This document shows, in pieces, positions 41,871 to 54,152 of a stretch of 64,000 nucleotides of DNA (positions are counted from its first letter, which is position 1; every line of letters begins with the position of its first letter). A model generated the notes under the pieces. It did not search any database, was not told the origin of the DNA, and saw only the letters and a list, made by a program, of their open reading frames with translations. Position numbers and translations under genes: made by a program. The stretch covers positions 1,633,628 to 1,697,627 of the forward strand of contig PCDI01000002.1 in NCBI GenBank assembly GCA_002778195.1. The letters are read 5' to 3'. This DNA comes from Raffaelea ambrosiae (Eukaryota > Ascomycota > Sordariomycetes > Ophiostomatales > Ophiostomataceae).

Positions 41871-42452
41871 GGCTGCCACTCCTGTGGAACGAAGACAAGT
41901 ACGTGGCGGGGTGTGGGGGGTGGTGCGTCTTCGTCTTGCTGGTCGTTCGGGGGGGGGGGGTTGCCTCCCACGCGAGTTCATGTGATATCACCGTCGTCTA
42001 CAGGCAAGGGACAACGCGACCATCAGTCACACAACCCGAAGGTCGGGTCTATTTTTCCCATTCCAGGCAGTCAGTCCACTGCACACCAGTCATTCTTCCG
42101 CAAACGGCGTTATGCGATGCAGAGTCGGGGCGGCCGCTACTGGCCAGACGAGGCGGATGGTGGGTAAGTCGGCGGCTCCGATTCCTCCACCCAAAGGGAA
42201 GCTAACTAGAGCTTGGCCTAGACGGCATCGCACAGGGCGGGCATAAGCGACACCGGCGCCGCGGCCGCAGCGCCTTCGACATAACGTGCCTGCCACTCTC
42301 TCTATCTTAGTTAGTGTTCGCATCCACCGCCACGGCCACCCCAACATTGCCTGTACCTGCTTTTGAGAGCCTGTCCGTAGTTAATTCTCAGCCGCGCCTC
42401 CTGTGGTCTTCAGCGCAGTCGACACACACACACACACACACATCACACGACC
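41871..42452. promoter_or_regulatory. Divergent promoter region of amidase and second SDR
   Basis: 582 bp. Contains a G10 run near 41950 and a (CA)n microsatellite at about 42422-42442, ending 10 bp before the SDR ATG. Confidence 0.55.
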
Positions 42453-43643
42453 ATGGCGTCACTCAGCATTGCCAGTTTGTTTTCGGTCAAGGGGTATGTG
42501 GCCGTGGTGACGGGTGGCAGCAGTGGCATTGGGTTCATGATCGCCAAGGTACGTCCTCTTCTCATTGTCCACCCCACCTGCATTGCTGCAACAGGCAGGA
42601 GAAGGCTGTGGCTCATACGAACTGCCGGTCATCTAGGGTCTTGTGATCAACGGGGCCAAGGTGTATGTTGTGGCCCTGCCGACCGACCCCATTGACGAGG
42701 CCGTAGCGGAGCTCAACAAGCTGGGCGCGGAGTCCGGGGGCAGTGCACAGGGGTACGCAATCACAATGGTGGAGAGTCTTGGTGTGTGTGACGCATCTAA
42801 CATCTGCACACAGCCTTGCCTGCGATGTCTCGTCCAAGGAGGCCATCCAGGTGCTGGCCGACAAGATCGGCCAGCTGGAGGCGCACATTGACATCCTGGC
42901 CTCCAATGCCGGCATCCGGCGGGACCCCCCCGTCGCCTGCAACGTCCTGACGGCACCGCTCGACGAGCTGCAGGCATCCATGATGTCCCACCGCCACAGT
43001 GACTGGGCATCGACGTTTGCCGTCAACACCACCGCCCACTACTTTCTGTCCGTGGCCTTCTTGCCGCTGCTCAGCGCCGCGGCCAAGAAGGGCGACGGCC
43101 GGGGCGTGGTCGTCATTACCAGCTCGTGCGCGAGCATGCACAACGTCACCAACGTCGACCTGAGCAGCTACGCGTCCAGCAAGGCCGCCACCGACCACCT
43201 AGTGCGGTTGTTGGCGTCCAAGTTTGGAAGGTTCTATGTCCGCGTGGCGAGCATCAATCCAGGGTGTAAGTGAGGGGGGAAGAGGGGGCGGTTCCAATCA
43301 CGCCGACACTGAACTGACACACACACACACAGTCGTCCCAAGCCGGATGAACCCTGTCGGGGCGGAAGGCAACATGTTTGCCAACCTGTTTGACAAGGTG
43401 CCCGCCAAGCGGGCAGGCAACGACGAAGACATTGCTGGAGCCGTACTGTACCTGTCCAGCCGCGCAGGCGTAAGCAATCCACGTCTTGTTCCATTTGTGT
43501 CCCGTCCTTCTTTGCAACCTTGATTTCTTTTGTTTTTTGATTCATTTGTTTTCTTGGCTGACCAACATCCGCAGGCATATGTGGATGGTGTTTCTCTGTG
43601 CATCGATGGTGGGCGCATTCTCGTGGCCAACGGGCAGGAATAG
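42453..43643 (+). CDS. Short-chain dehydrogenase/reductase
   Basis: Five exons: 42453-42548, 42637-42752, 42814-43265, 43333-43469, 43575-43643; 289 residues, phases close at each GT-AG junction. Rossmann motif TGGSSGIGFMIAK; LACDVSSKEAI; SNAGIRR; catalytic ITSSCAS serine and YASSK; then INPG. The C-terminus reads AYVDGVSLCIDGGRILVANGQ. Length and motif order are classical SDR. It resembles fungal rhamnolipid/gluconate-type SDRs in layout, but the substrate is unknown. The gene has many more introns than the intronless SDR at 8911, so it is not a recent duplicate. Confidence 0.92.
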
Positions 43644-44292
43644 ACGAAGAACAAATAATCCAATAAAATGCATGATATCACACAATGGAACCCCCCCTCA
43701 ACTTGGAACAAGGGGGGGCGGCTCAAAAAGGATTTCCAAATGAACGGACTGCTATCTTTATGGCATTCTGAACTAAAAATACACGGCCAGGTGAGCGTGC
43801 GTGCCATGCATGGAACCTCTCTCGGCTGTTTCCATGTACGCTCAGCCTAACAGTCCGACCGGATACACAGCAGCTTGGCATACTTCCCCATGGTCTGTCC
43901 AGGAGAGCAGATGCGCTCAGACTAGCACGCAAGACCGTCCCGTGTTTCCTCCATTCAATGGTCCTCACCAAGGCCCCCACGGTTTCTGATACACCGCGAA
44001 TCACGACTTGCAGCAGATCTGGTACACGTGCACCACTGGCTATTCACCCGGCTTCCCGGTTGTATACTGCATGACAATTAAGGCTACCACTAGGCTGCAA
44101 TTCCCACCAGACTCTTGCACTTTTCAGAGATACTGACACTGATAAAGAACATTCCGTGGGGGTTCTGTCCTCCCGAGTGTGCCGGACCGAAGACTCCTTG
44201 CCGCGGAAATAAAAGAGAGAACAGCACGATATTCACTGGATCACGGTGATATGGATTCAAAGGGATCGTGCATGTGAAAATAGTTAATGGTT
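43644..44292. other. Intergenic between convergent genes
   Basis: No supported gene. Only short frames with no domain. Confidence 0.5.
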
Positions 44293-45120
44293 CTACCTCC
44301 TGGCCAATACCTCAGCCTGGATAGCGACATACCAAGCGTCGTCGTCTTCGGCCCATTTCCTGAATGCCTCTCTGGTCTCCTCTATCTCGTCCTCGGAGAT
44401 TCCAGCCTGCATCCATCCATGTCGGAAAGGATCACCGGCGCTGAGTCTGGAGATGTTCCCGTTGGCGAACCACTTGCGGGAGGACTCGCCATGGTACACT
44501 GTGGAGCCGGCCCCTACCGTAATATTGGCGGCATCGAACCCACTCTCTCTAAGCAAGGCAGGCATCTCTCCACCTGGGAAATGGCCTTGCTCTTTCACAG
44601 TCTTGTCCCTCAAGCTTGTGGCCACATTGCCAGCCCAGAGGCGGTCCAGATCATACGTCCTGGGATACAGATGCAGCTCTGCCGCGTCTCGAGAAGCCAG
44701 AATCCCCCCCGGCTTGAGCACCCGGCGCAGTTCGGCCAGAGCTTTCAGCTTGGAAGCGCGGGATGCCAAGTGGGGGAACACCTGGGAAGTGTAGACAATG
44801 TCGAACGACCGGTCTGGGTACGGCAGGCCTGCTAGCACATCCCCTTTCTCGAAAGTCGCATTTTTGATCCCAGCAGAGGATGCAAGCTGTCGAGCGTGGC
44901 CCAGCACGTCCTCTGAAAGATCCACGCCGATGATGGTGCCAGAGGGTACAAGGCGTGCCAGGCCAACAGTGATGGATCCTGGGCCGCACCCAACGTCTAA
45001 CAGTTTGTCTGTTGGCTTGACATGTGGAATAAGAAACGAGGCGTCGGATTCGACCGTTCGCGACGCATGTGTGTTGGTAGTGGCTTCTGAGTAGCCCTGA
45101 GTGTAGTTTGTAGAGGCCAT
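44293..45120 (-). CDS. Class I SAM-dependent methyltransferase (UbiE-like)
   Basis: 275 residues, single exon, starting at the ATG of MASTNYTQGY; the frame is open further upstream but without another ATG. Motif I LLDVGCGPGSITVGLA (SAM binding), acidic residue in IIGVDLSEDV, motif II region FDIVYTSQVFPHL and post-II LRRVLKPGGILASRD. The C-terminal half has KWFANGNISRLSAGDPFR and an acidic helix ISEDEIEETREAF. Related fungal enzymes methylate small molecules; the substrate is unknown and no biosynthetic core enzyme is adjacent. Confidence 0.9.
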   Translation of the reverse strand: MASTNYTQGYSEATTNTHASRTVESDASFLIPHVKPTDKLLDVGCGPGSITVGLARLVPSGTIIGVDLSEDVLGHARQLASSAGIKNATFEKGDVLAGLPYPDRSFDIVYTSQVFPHLASRASKLKALAELRRVLKPGGILASRDAAELHLYPRTYDLDRLWAGNVATSLRDKTVKEQGHFPGGEMPALLRESGFDAANITVGAGSTVYHGESSRKWFANGNISRLSAGDPFRHGWMQAGISEDEIEETREAFRKWAEDDDAWYVAIQAEVLARR

Positions 45121-47175
45121 TGTAGTAGTAGTTTTGTAATTGTGCGGTGTGGATGATGGCAAAGCCGAAAGTCAGGCGTCGGAATTTAGACGTGGTAATG
45201 TCAACTACATGGAGCAGGAAGCCATTCTTATATGTCAACGGTTGCAGATTTGTTTGTGCGAAATCCTGAGAATAAGCGTTGACGTTATTGCGCCACTGCA
45301 TGACAGAATCATGCAGGTACAAGAGGATCTGGGTCAGATAGACCAAGTCTTAGCTGCGTTTTCACATTGGAAGAACAACATGGCGCCGCAGCGGCTCTGT
45401 TCCGGAGTTGCAAGTTTCGGGGCTGACATGCGGAGTTGAGTCTGCATTTCACAGAAGAAAAATCAGACTAATTCGTACCAGAACGGCAAACAACTCTCAG
45501 GGGCGAGCTACTGCAATGAAAACGGTTGAAACTTGAAATCGGTTGCAGCTGTAAAACTTCAGATGAACGAACAGCTACGACGTTGTCAGATATTGTCAGA
45601 TATCGCCAAACGTGTTTGCACTGCAAGTCGGTAGTACTGCTTCTGGCCCGGCTTGACGGTGTACTTCTGAGGATATTTTCCCAATCCTCTTTCCTTCTAA
45701 TTTCCCATCCCCTTTCCCTCTTCTTTTTCCTCTTTCCCGGCTTCTTTTCAAATTGTGTTACACTTGAACACTTCCAACATAGGAGCTACAAGATTAGTTC
45801 CCCTTCAATTGAGCGGAAACCTGTTCACTCATTCCAGGCTAAGAAGCAGTAGCCAATTGAAGACTCGAGAGACCAGCTCATGACGAATTTCCCATTCTTT
45901 TTATCTCTATGTTGGTTGCTTCTAGGCAAGCGTATTTTTGCCCGGCTTGCTTGCAAGACTTCACCACGCACTGTTCGGCAATTACAAGAGACAGAGATAG
46001 CCAGCAGTCCGCCAGCCCGAAAAAAATTGAGATAAAAATGAGCCAGAATAGGATTCACAGTGAACACATATGATCGTTTTCTTGTTTCTTAATCAAGGGC
46101 AGGTAACACAGCTGCAATGAGGAAACTCCTGTGATGTCAAGGCAGGCCAGAAGAGGGGTAGTTAGGTAGATCGGCAGTTCCACGTGACGCTAAACGTGAT
46201 TTCCCCACTCCTCCCCCCTGCAGTGAAAAAATCTGAATGCCTACAGAGCAGCGGGCACCTACCAGAAGCCACTGTTTTAGTGGGCGGGGCAGCAGCCACC
46301 CAGCCCGCCTATTGTTCCTGGAAGGAGGCCCTGACTTGGCGGGCAGCCACGAGGCAGACACCCAGGGAAACTGCGACCCGGACACACCACCTGCCCCAGG
46401 ACGACGACATCTGCCAGACCGCACCCGCAAACGCACAACATTCTCTGCAGGAAGGAAACACAAAGAGCAAGAGACAAGGAAAGCACGACCGGATCCCGCA
46501 GCTGCCCACACAAAGAAACAGTGCGAGAGCTGTCACAGGCCCCTGCAAACGGGAGGCAAAATAGGGAGACAGTGCCAAAACAGAACGAGTCCACCGCCAA
46601 CAGACACCGCTTAAAAGGCACACAACAAGACAACGACAACGCCCAGGACACACATCTCGACCGAAATAAGCACCCAACATCCTGCGACTCAACGACGAGA
46701 ACATACCCTGCGAACCCTTCCCCCCCCCTCCTCCTGCCTGTCCTCTCGTTTGAGTCGGCTCACACGCTTGGTCTTCTGTCTGGCGTCTGTTTTGGTTGTG
46801 GTTGTCTCCGGAGACCAATTTCGCCTGTGAATTTGGTGCTATTATTATTTGTGCCTTATTTTTCTGCCATTCTTCTGGCGACTCGAATTTTAGTTTTTCC
46901 TTAATAATTTTTTTTCCCTCTCTCGCTTGCTTGCTTCTCGCCTGTTCCCACCCCCCCCTTCTTCTCTGCCATCGCGCTTCGATCCCGTCGCTTCGACAAC
47001 TCCTCTTCCTTCTCCCTCTCCTCGCTGCCGCATCCCTCTCGAGCCGGCCTCCACGGACCCCTCATCGTGGCGGCTGCATCAACAAACCGACGACAATCCC
47101 CCTCCCCCCCCCTTCATCCTCCTCCTGTTCTGCCTCTGAACTCGGCCGTCGCCCCACGCGACACGTCCTTTCGAC
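45121..47175. other. Long divergent intergenic region
   Basis: About 2 kb separating the methyltransferase from the importin gene. Pyrimidine-rich stretches just before 47176 probably represent the importin promoter and leader. No frame here has an ATG and a recognisable domain. Confidence 0.55.
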
Positions 47176-50100
47176 ATGTCGCAGGACTTTGAGAACATCA
47201 AGAGCTGGATTGTCGCAACGCTCGACCCAGATGGTGGTGTCCGCCAGACGGCCGAGACCCAGCTGAAAAATGTGTGTGGCCACCTCCCCAAGGCGGACAA
47301 GATCCTGGGACATCCCTCCAGCCCAGGATGAGCGGTGTCTCCCAGGATTTCTCCATGACGACGCGAGCTTCGCTGTTCATCGCTGTCTCGGCGCATGCTA
47401 ACCTCCCGTCTCTCTCTCTCTCTCTCACAATTAGGCTGAGGCTCACTCCGAGTTCATCAATATCCTGCTCACCATCCTCGAGACCGACCAGAGCCAAAAT
47501 GTCAAGCTGTCAGGTACGCAACGTCTTTTGCGCCCCCCCTTGCCCCCTTTGCAACTATCCAGTTGCCTTGCATGTGCCCCGGGACGCCTCAGCCATGCGT
47601 GCATTCGTGTGCCTGAGGCTGCGCTCCACCCCTGTCCATACATACTGACGTTCCTTGCCTTTCCCCTTTTCCACAGCCGCCATCTACGTAAAGAACCGCG
47701 TCAACAGGGCGTGGACCTATGTCGATGTCTACCCCGACGAGCGACTCCTCACCGACGAAGAGAAGGCCCAGGTGCGCAACCGCCTGCTGCCCATCCTGGG
47801 CGCCGCCCCCGGCCTCGTGCGCCAGCAGCTTGTGCCCTTGCTGCAGCGCATTCTGCACTGGGACTACCCGGAACGATGGCCCACGTACATGGACTACACC
47901 ATGCAGCTGCTGTCCATCAACGACGCACAGGGTGTCATTGCAGGCATCCAGTGTCTCTCTGCCGTCTGCCGTACATACCGCTTCAAGGCCTCGGCGGGCA
48001 ACAACCGTGACGAGCTCAACGCCATTGTCGACCTCGCCTTCCCGCCGCTCCTCAACCTCTGCCAGCAGCTCCTGGACCATGACAGCGAGGAGGCCGGCGA
48101 GATGCTGCACTACGCCCTCAAGATCTACAAGCACGCCTCGTGGATGGACCTGCCGCCTCGCATCCGGGCCGACAACATTGCCTGGTGCACCGTTTTCCTG
48201 CGCGCCATCTCGAAAGACCCGCCGCAATGCTCCATGGTGGATGACCCGGCCGATCGCGAGAAGCACCATTGGTGGAAGGCCAAGAAGTGGGCCTACTTCA
48301 ACCTGAACCGACTGTTCATGAGGTTAGTCACCCGTCTGAAGGGGACGCACCAGCCAGCTGGGACCACATGCACATGAAAGACTTCCGAGTGCCTGCTCCA
48401 GCAGCATCCACCAAGCTAACGCATGCTCTCTCTCTCCACAGACACGGCAACACCTACACCCTCAACCCCGGCGAGAACCGCGAGGTGCAGATCAACTTTG
48501 CCGGCGAGTTCACCGCCACCGTCGCCCCCGAGATCCTCAAGGTGTACCTGCAGCAGATCGAAAAGTGGGTGGCCAAGCAGATCTGGCTTAGCCGCACATG
48601 CCTTTCCTACACGGTCGTCTTCCTCGAGGAGTGCATCGCCCCCAAGGAGATGTGGCCGCATCTGCAGCCGCATCTGCCCAACCTGCTCACGCATCTGCTG
48701 TTCCCGCTGCTGTGCTTGACCGAGGAGGACATCACCAGCTTCACAGACGAGCCGGACGAGTATCTGCATCGGAAACTCAACTTTTACGAGGAGGTCTCCT
48801 CGCCCGATGTCGCCGCCACCAACTTCCTCGTCCGCCTCACCAAGGCGCGCCGCAAGCAGGTGTACGACATCCTCCAGTTTGTCAACAACATTGTCACCAC
48901 CTACGAGCAGGCCCCGCCGGCCGAGAAGAACTATGTTGCCAAGGACGGCGCCCTGCGCCTCATCGGCACCCTGGCCCCCATCCTGCTTGGCAAGAAGAGC
49001 CCCATCGCCGACCAGGTCGAGATGTTCCTCGTCCAATACGTCATCCCCGACTTCACCAGCGACAAGGGCATCTTGCGCGCCCGTGCCTGCGACACCATGG
49101 AGAAGTTCGAGCTGCTGGACTGGCGCGACCAGGCTAACCTGTTCACGGTCTACCAGCGCATCATCGACTGCATGACCGATTCCGAGCTGCCAGTGCGCAT
49201 CACAGCCGCGCTGGCCTTGCAGCCCCTGATCCGCCACAATGCCATCCGCGAGCACATGCGCGCCAACATCCCCACGATCATGAGCCAGCTGCTCAAGCTG
49301 GCCAACGAGGCCGATGTCGACGCCCTGGCTAACGTCATGGAGGACTTCGTCGAGGTCTTCTCCAAGGAACTGACGCCGTTCGCCGTGGCTCTCAGTGAGC
49401 AGCTGCGCGACACGTATCTGCGCATTATCCGCGAGCTGCTCGACCGCGCCAGCCGCCTGGACGACGACACCGAGGCCAACGATATTGTTGACGACAAGAG
49501 CATCACAGCCCTGGGCGTGCTGCAGACCATTGGTACCCTGATTTTGACCCTTGAAAACATGCCCGACGTGCTGCGGCACATTGAGAGCGTGATCATGCCG
49601 GTCATCCGGGTTACCCTCGAGAATCGGCTCTACGATCTTTTCAACGAAATCTTCGAGATCGTCGATAGCTGCACGTTCTCTGCGAAAACAATTTCTCCGA
49701 TCATGTGGGATGCTTTTGACCTCTTCCATGCTACCTTTAAGGGGGGGGCTGAGCTGTATCTGGAAGACATGCTACCCGCGCTCGACAACTTTGTCCAGTT
49801 TGGTGCCGACCAGCTGCGCCAGAGCCCCGAGCGCATCAACGCGCTCTTCTCCATGGTCGAGGATCCCTTTGTCGACCCCAAGGTCACTGGCGCTGACCGC
49901 GTCTGTTCTTGCCGGCTGGCCGAGGCCATGATGATCAGCCTGCCTGGTGCCATCGACAGCCTCGTGTCGCGCTTCATCCGTCTTGCCCTGGCGGGCCTCT
50001 CAGGCGGTGTGATCAATCCCGATGGTACTGTGACGCCAGGCGCTGCCTTCACGACCACCGGTGCGGCCGCCGCGATCAACAAGGTCCATCCGCGTGCATA

Positions 50101-51058
50101 CCGCGTGCACCTAATGGAGATGGTCATCAGCGCAATCTACTACAGCCCGCTCCTAACGCTCTCCGAGCTCGAGTCCACGGGCTGGACCAACCGTTTCTTC
50201 ACCATGTGGTTTGGCAACATGGACATCTTCAGCCGTGTCCATGACAAGAAGCTGTGCATTTCCGCCATCATTGCGCTGCTCTCGCTGCCGCCCAGCAACA
50301 TCCCTGCCAGCGTCTCAGTCGGCTGGCCGCGTCTTCTCAAGGGCATCACGATCATTTTCCGCACCCTGCCCACGGCCATCAAGAGTGAGTGTCTGATCAC
50401 CAGCCGCTGTGAACCATGTGCTTATGGTTCCCCCCCCAAAGTGAGGGCAACGTACTAACTTTTCTCCTTACTCTCCTTTAGACCGTGAAGCTGCCCTGCA
50501 AGACGATTTCCAATATTCGGGCAACCTCGGCGAAGACGAGTGGGACGAGCAAGATGACTGGGTTGAGGAAGAGGAGACACAAACACAGGGCAAGGACGAA
50601 AACACTGCCTACATCGAGTTTCTCAGCGAGGAAGCGCAGAAGATTGAGAAGCTGCGGCAGCAGACCGACTCTGCCGATGAGCTCGGTGAGGAGAGCCTGC
50701 TTCTCGAATCGGCCTTGGACAAGGTGGAGCCGTACATGCTTTTCCGGAACGCCTTTACTCGTAAGTGTTGCCTATGGCTTCATTTCTTCTATTGCGATCA
50801 TCTTACTAACATATAGCAGGACTGGAGCGTGAGCAACCACAGTTCTATGAGTCCCTCGTATCTCATTTGACGCCAGAGGAGCGCACGGTGATGGAGTCTG
50901 TCTTTTCGCAGGCCGAGCGGGAAGCCCAGGCAGCCCAGCTGGCGCTCAGCGAGCAGCAGAAACTGCTAGCTCAGAACGAGGCGCTCATGGCAGCCGCGAA
51001 CGGACAGCCAGGTGCCGGAAACATGTCTGGCGGCCCCTCCATGAACCCGACCAGCTAG
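47176..51058 (+). CDS. NMD5: Importin-beta family nuclear transport receptor, Nmd5/Sxm1 (importin-7/8) type
   Basis: Six exons: 47176-47271, 47435-47513, 47677-48322, 48442-50384, 50482-50760, 50820-51058; 1093 residues, slightly longer than yeast Nmd5. The N-terminal importin domain includes QTAETQLKN, LSAAIYVKNRVNRAW and LLPILGAAPGLVRQQLVPLL. HEAT-type helical repeats follow (HYALKIYKHASWMDLP, LRARACDTMEKFELLDW, ALALQPLIRHN). Near residue 930 is an acidic patch GEDEWDEQDDWVEEEE, as in the Nmd5/importin-7 group. Yeast Nmd5 and Sxm1 import cargo such as TFIIS, Hog1 and ribosomal proteins. A coding G8 run lies at about 49740. Orthology to Nmd5 versus Sxm1 was not separated. Confidence 0.93.
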
Positions 51059-52550
51059 ACGTTGACTGTGGAAGCATGAACATGCAGTGCTGCCAGCAAC
51101 ACAAGCACGCACGCATCCCGATATCCGGGTACCCGGGTGTTCGTGCGGTTCCTTCCCATGCCGGCCGGCTACCTTGGCTGTCAAACACCAGTTTCGTCGA
51201 GGCTGGACAATCCGCCTGCTTTTCTTCTCGTCCGGGGCTCCCGGGTTGAGTGATTCCCATCATTAAGCTCAAAGCATACAACACCACCAGCCACATACAC
51301 ATCACCCAGACCCAATGCACTACTCTACCCAGTTGGATACGGCACCAAGTGGAAGCCGAAGATCCACCATGGCTGTGGACATCAGAGATTATATACAGAG
51401 GCCAAGCCCACTGTAAACATCAACACGACACCGCTTCGGGCCGGCGGCCATGTTGCTGCTGCCGTTGGATACAATACACACGGCTCCTCCGTGTGCTCCT
51501 GTTGATCTGGTGCATAACCCCCCTTACCCATACCCCCACCCCCTCACACCACACAACCCTCGCCCCCATCATCCATCACCCCCTTTCCACCCCTTTTGTA
51601 TCGTACATTCCAACGGTTCGCCCAAGAATTACACATATATACTCATTCACAAAGAGATGGACTTGCCCGCAAGAAGAAAAAAGAAAACATCCGAAAACCC
51701 AAAAAAGAGAATGTGAACAGAGGAAGTAAGAAAAGAGGAGGAAAGAGGCTTTGGTCAACCCTTATAGCTATATTTTTGGTAGTGCATTGGAAGGAAAACC
51801 GCGGAGTTTTATTTTTTAAAGAAAGAGGGACAGTCCCCCAAAAGGTTCAAAAAAACGAGGCTAGCAAGTGATACGTTGTTTATTTTGGCTTTTCTTGTTT
51901 TCTGGTTTCCTTTGTTCCTGTACATAGCCCCCCTGCCGAATTGAAGAAACTCTTATTCCAGAGAAGTATCCATAGATGGTGGATGTCCGTGGACGATACC
52001 CAACTAATTTTAGGAGACGCTGTTTATATACTCCGTTCACTCTTGTTGTTCTTCATGCAAATAGAGCTCATCAATGTTATTGTTTTGGACCCTTTCTTTT
52101 TAAAGAACCCGGTTTTATCTAGAGACGAAAAAGACATGATAACATCTGAAAAAAGAAAACAAAAATGGAAAATGGAAAATGCCAGAACACCCAGCCAGGC
52201 ACGCCGCACAACGCAGACACGTTTAATGTAGACAGGCCGCTGCGTCCCTCCTTTCAACATACAAAGCCACCACCATTTGAGTCACCTCAAGAGCATGATT
52301 CTTTTGCCCTGGTAAAAGACAACTGTAATTCTTGTTCCTTGAAGTTGTACCAACACAGACAAACCCGCTACCATCTGGCCCACGCACACGAGATACTGTT
52401 GTTTGAAGGAAGGGCGAGGGAGGAGAGAAAAGAGTGATGTCGAGTAACTGACGGAGGCATGTGTTGTCGTTTCGGTTGTTTTCCCCATAGTTATGAGGAG
52501 TCGGCGACGGTCGGTCTGGTCAACAGGAGGAGGAGGGGAAAGGTGATGAT
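51059..52550. other. Intergenic between convergent genes
   Basis: About 1.5 kb of 3' flanking DNA with C/A-rich and purine-rich patches. No gene seen. Confidence 0.55.
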
Positions 52551-53375
52551 TTAATCAAACTGCAAGAGACAAAGAGTCAGTGAGGTCGCGACAGTAGAGT
52601 GTCGAAGACGAAGCAAAACCAAGAAGCATACCGGTGTCAAGAAGGACTCGGCCACAAACCGGGCACGGGCATTCAACTGTTTTGTTAGCATTGGACGGGC
52701 CGAGAAAAAAAAAAAGGTGTAGGAATAGAAGGGAGGGGAAGGGTCACGTACAAACAGCTTCATCTCCGAGATCTCCTTGTCCACCTCTTCCAGAAACTCA
52801 ATCAGGAAATCCACCAGCTTGTGCTTGTACATGGTCTCGGTGTGCACGTTGGTGATCAAGAAGGAGATGTCGTAGCCGGCCACCGGCTTCCGCCGCAGAA
52901 TGAAAAAAGACTCGGCCCGCTGCTCCAAGAAGGCGGTAAACTTGTGCACCAGAATGTGCTCAATCTCGTCGGCCTGCTTGATCTTGATGCTCACGCGCAC
53001 GCTGTTGACACTCGCCTCGATGAGCACGCGCTCGTTCTCGTTGCGCGCGACCACGAGCGGCGCCAGCAGCACCTCGGGCGACGTGCCGGCCTCGACCTCG
53101 GGGACGTTGTGGCGCTCGGCGGTCTGGGAGGCAAAGTTGCCGAGGCAGAGGGCGACGGTGAGGCTGCTGCGGACCGCCTGGAGATAGGGTCGCAAAGATT
53201 GGGACTGGCGAGGGAGAGAGAAGAGAGAGAGAGACGTTAGCTACACAGTCGCGAATGGTGTGTCCCTTTGATGAGGGGGCCAGCTGTTTCTCCACCCAGG
53301 CACTCCCCAACAGCAGCAGCAAAACGGTACGACAGCTTCCACTCCAAGCTGGACACGAGAGAGAGAACTCACCAT
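52551..53375 (-). CDS. ARPC4: Actin-related protein 2/3 complex subunit 4 (ARPC4, p20-Arc)
   Basis: Four exons: 53375-53373 (only the ATG), 53204-52752, 52676-52632 and 52559-52551 (Phe-Asp-stop); 169 residues, the standard length. The sequence is highly conserved: SQSLRPYLQAVRSSL, NFASQTAERHNVPEVE, VNSVRVSIKIKQADEIEH, KPVAGYDISFLITN, FLEEVDKEISEMKLF and ARARFVAESFLTPFD. ARPC4 is a core scaffold subunit of the Arp2/3 actin-nucleation complex. The three-base first exon and nine-base last exon are supported by exact reconstruction of the conserved ends with canonical splice sites. Confidence 0.97.
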
Positions 53376-54152
53376 GATGGGCAATGCGTGGTTGGGAGAG
53401 AGACGGTCGTGAAAAGGGGGAAGAGGGAGGGAAAAGAAAGGACGAACCGACGCAATGCGCCGGCAGCTCGGAAATCAAAGGAGAGGGACAAGAGAGCTCT
53501 TTTTTTGGGTTTGGTCGCTTGGTTTGAATTGTTTTCTTTTTTCTTCGTTCCTGTTGCAGTACCAGAGGTCGTCGTCACCGCTTAGCATGCATCGCACACA
53601 ATGCCCAGGCCGTCTTGTTTGGGGAGCTTCTTCGTCTCTTTGTCGCTTTCTCGCGTTCTCTCAATATGCATCTGCCTACGGATGCACGAAGCTCAACTGT
53701 GCCACTTTCTCACACACTCTTTACCAGCCACATCCCTCCCCCCCCTCTCTCTCTCACCGCGGGGCCGTCGGAGGGGGGGACCCTCTTCTGAATCTCACCA
53801 GCCACAACTCCACGCGGCGGCTCAAGTTGCCACCATGACACTTGCCCCACCTGGCTTTGATATTTCCCCCGCAAGCAGCCACGTGACGCGGGTACGGCGT
53901 TGTAGCCGTACAGATACGGCTACTGGTACGAAGTACGAGGGGGACTCGGAGGCCCTTGGGTATCAAATGCTTTTGGCTAGTTGCCAAACCCACTAGCGTT
54001 GACACCGAAATAGGGGCGCTGAAAACTGCTAACAGGCATTGGGCAAGTCTAATCAGATGTATTATCCATGAAATGATATTTGCTGTTTACTCTGCATCAT
54101 ATAAACGACAAACCAGTTGGCATACAGGCGCTTGTGAATGGTTAAAGCGTCA
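53376..54152. other. Intergenic between ARPC4 and UBP6
   Basis: ARPC4 promoter and UBP6 3' flank; both genes are on the minus strand. No additional gene seen. Confidence 0.55.

Noticed and set aside
40251..42167. 638-codon plus-strand frame opposite the amidase
   Set aside because: Arg/Arg-His-rich shadow of the amidase; no start context or motifs.
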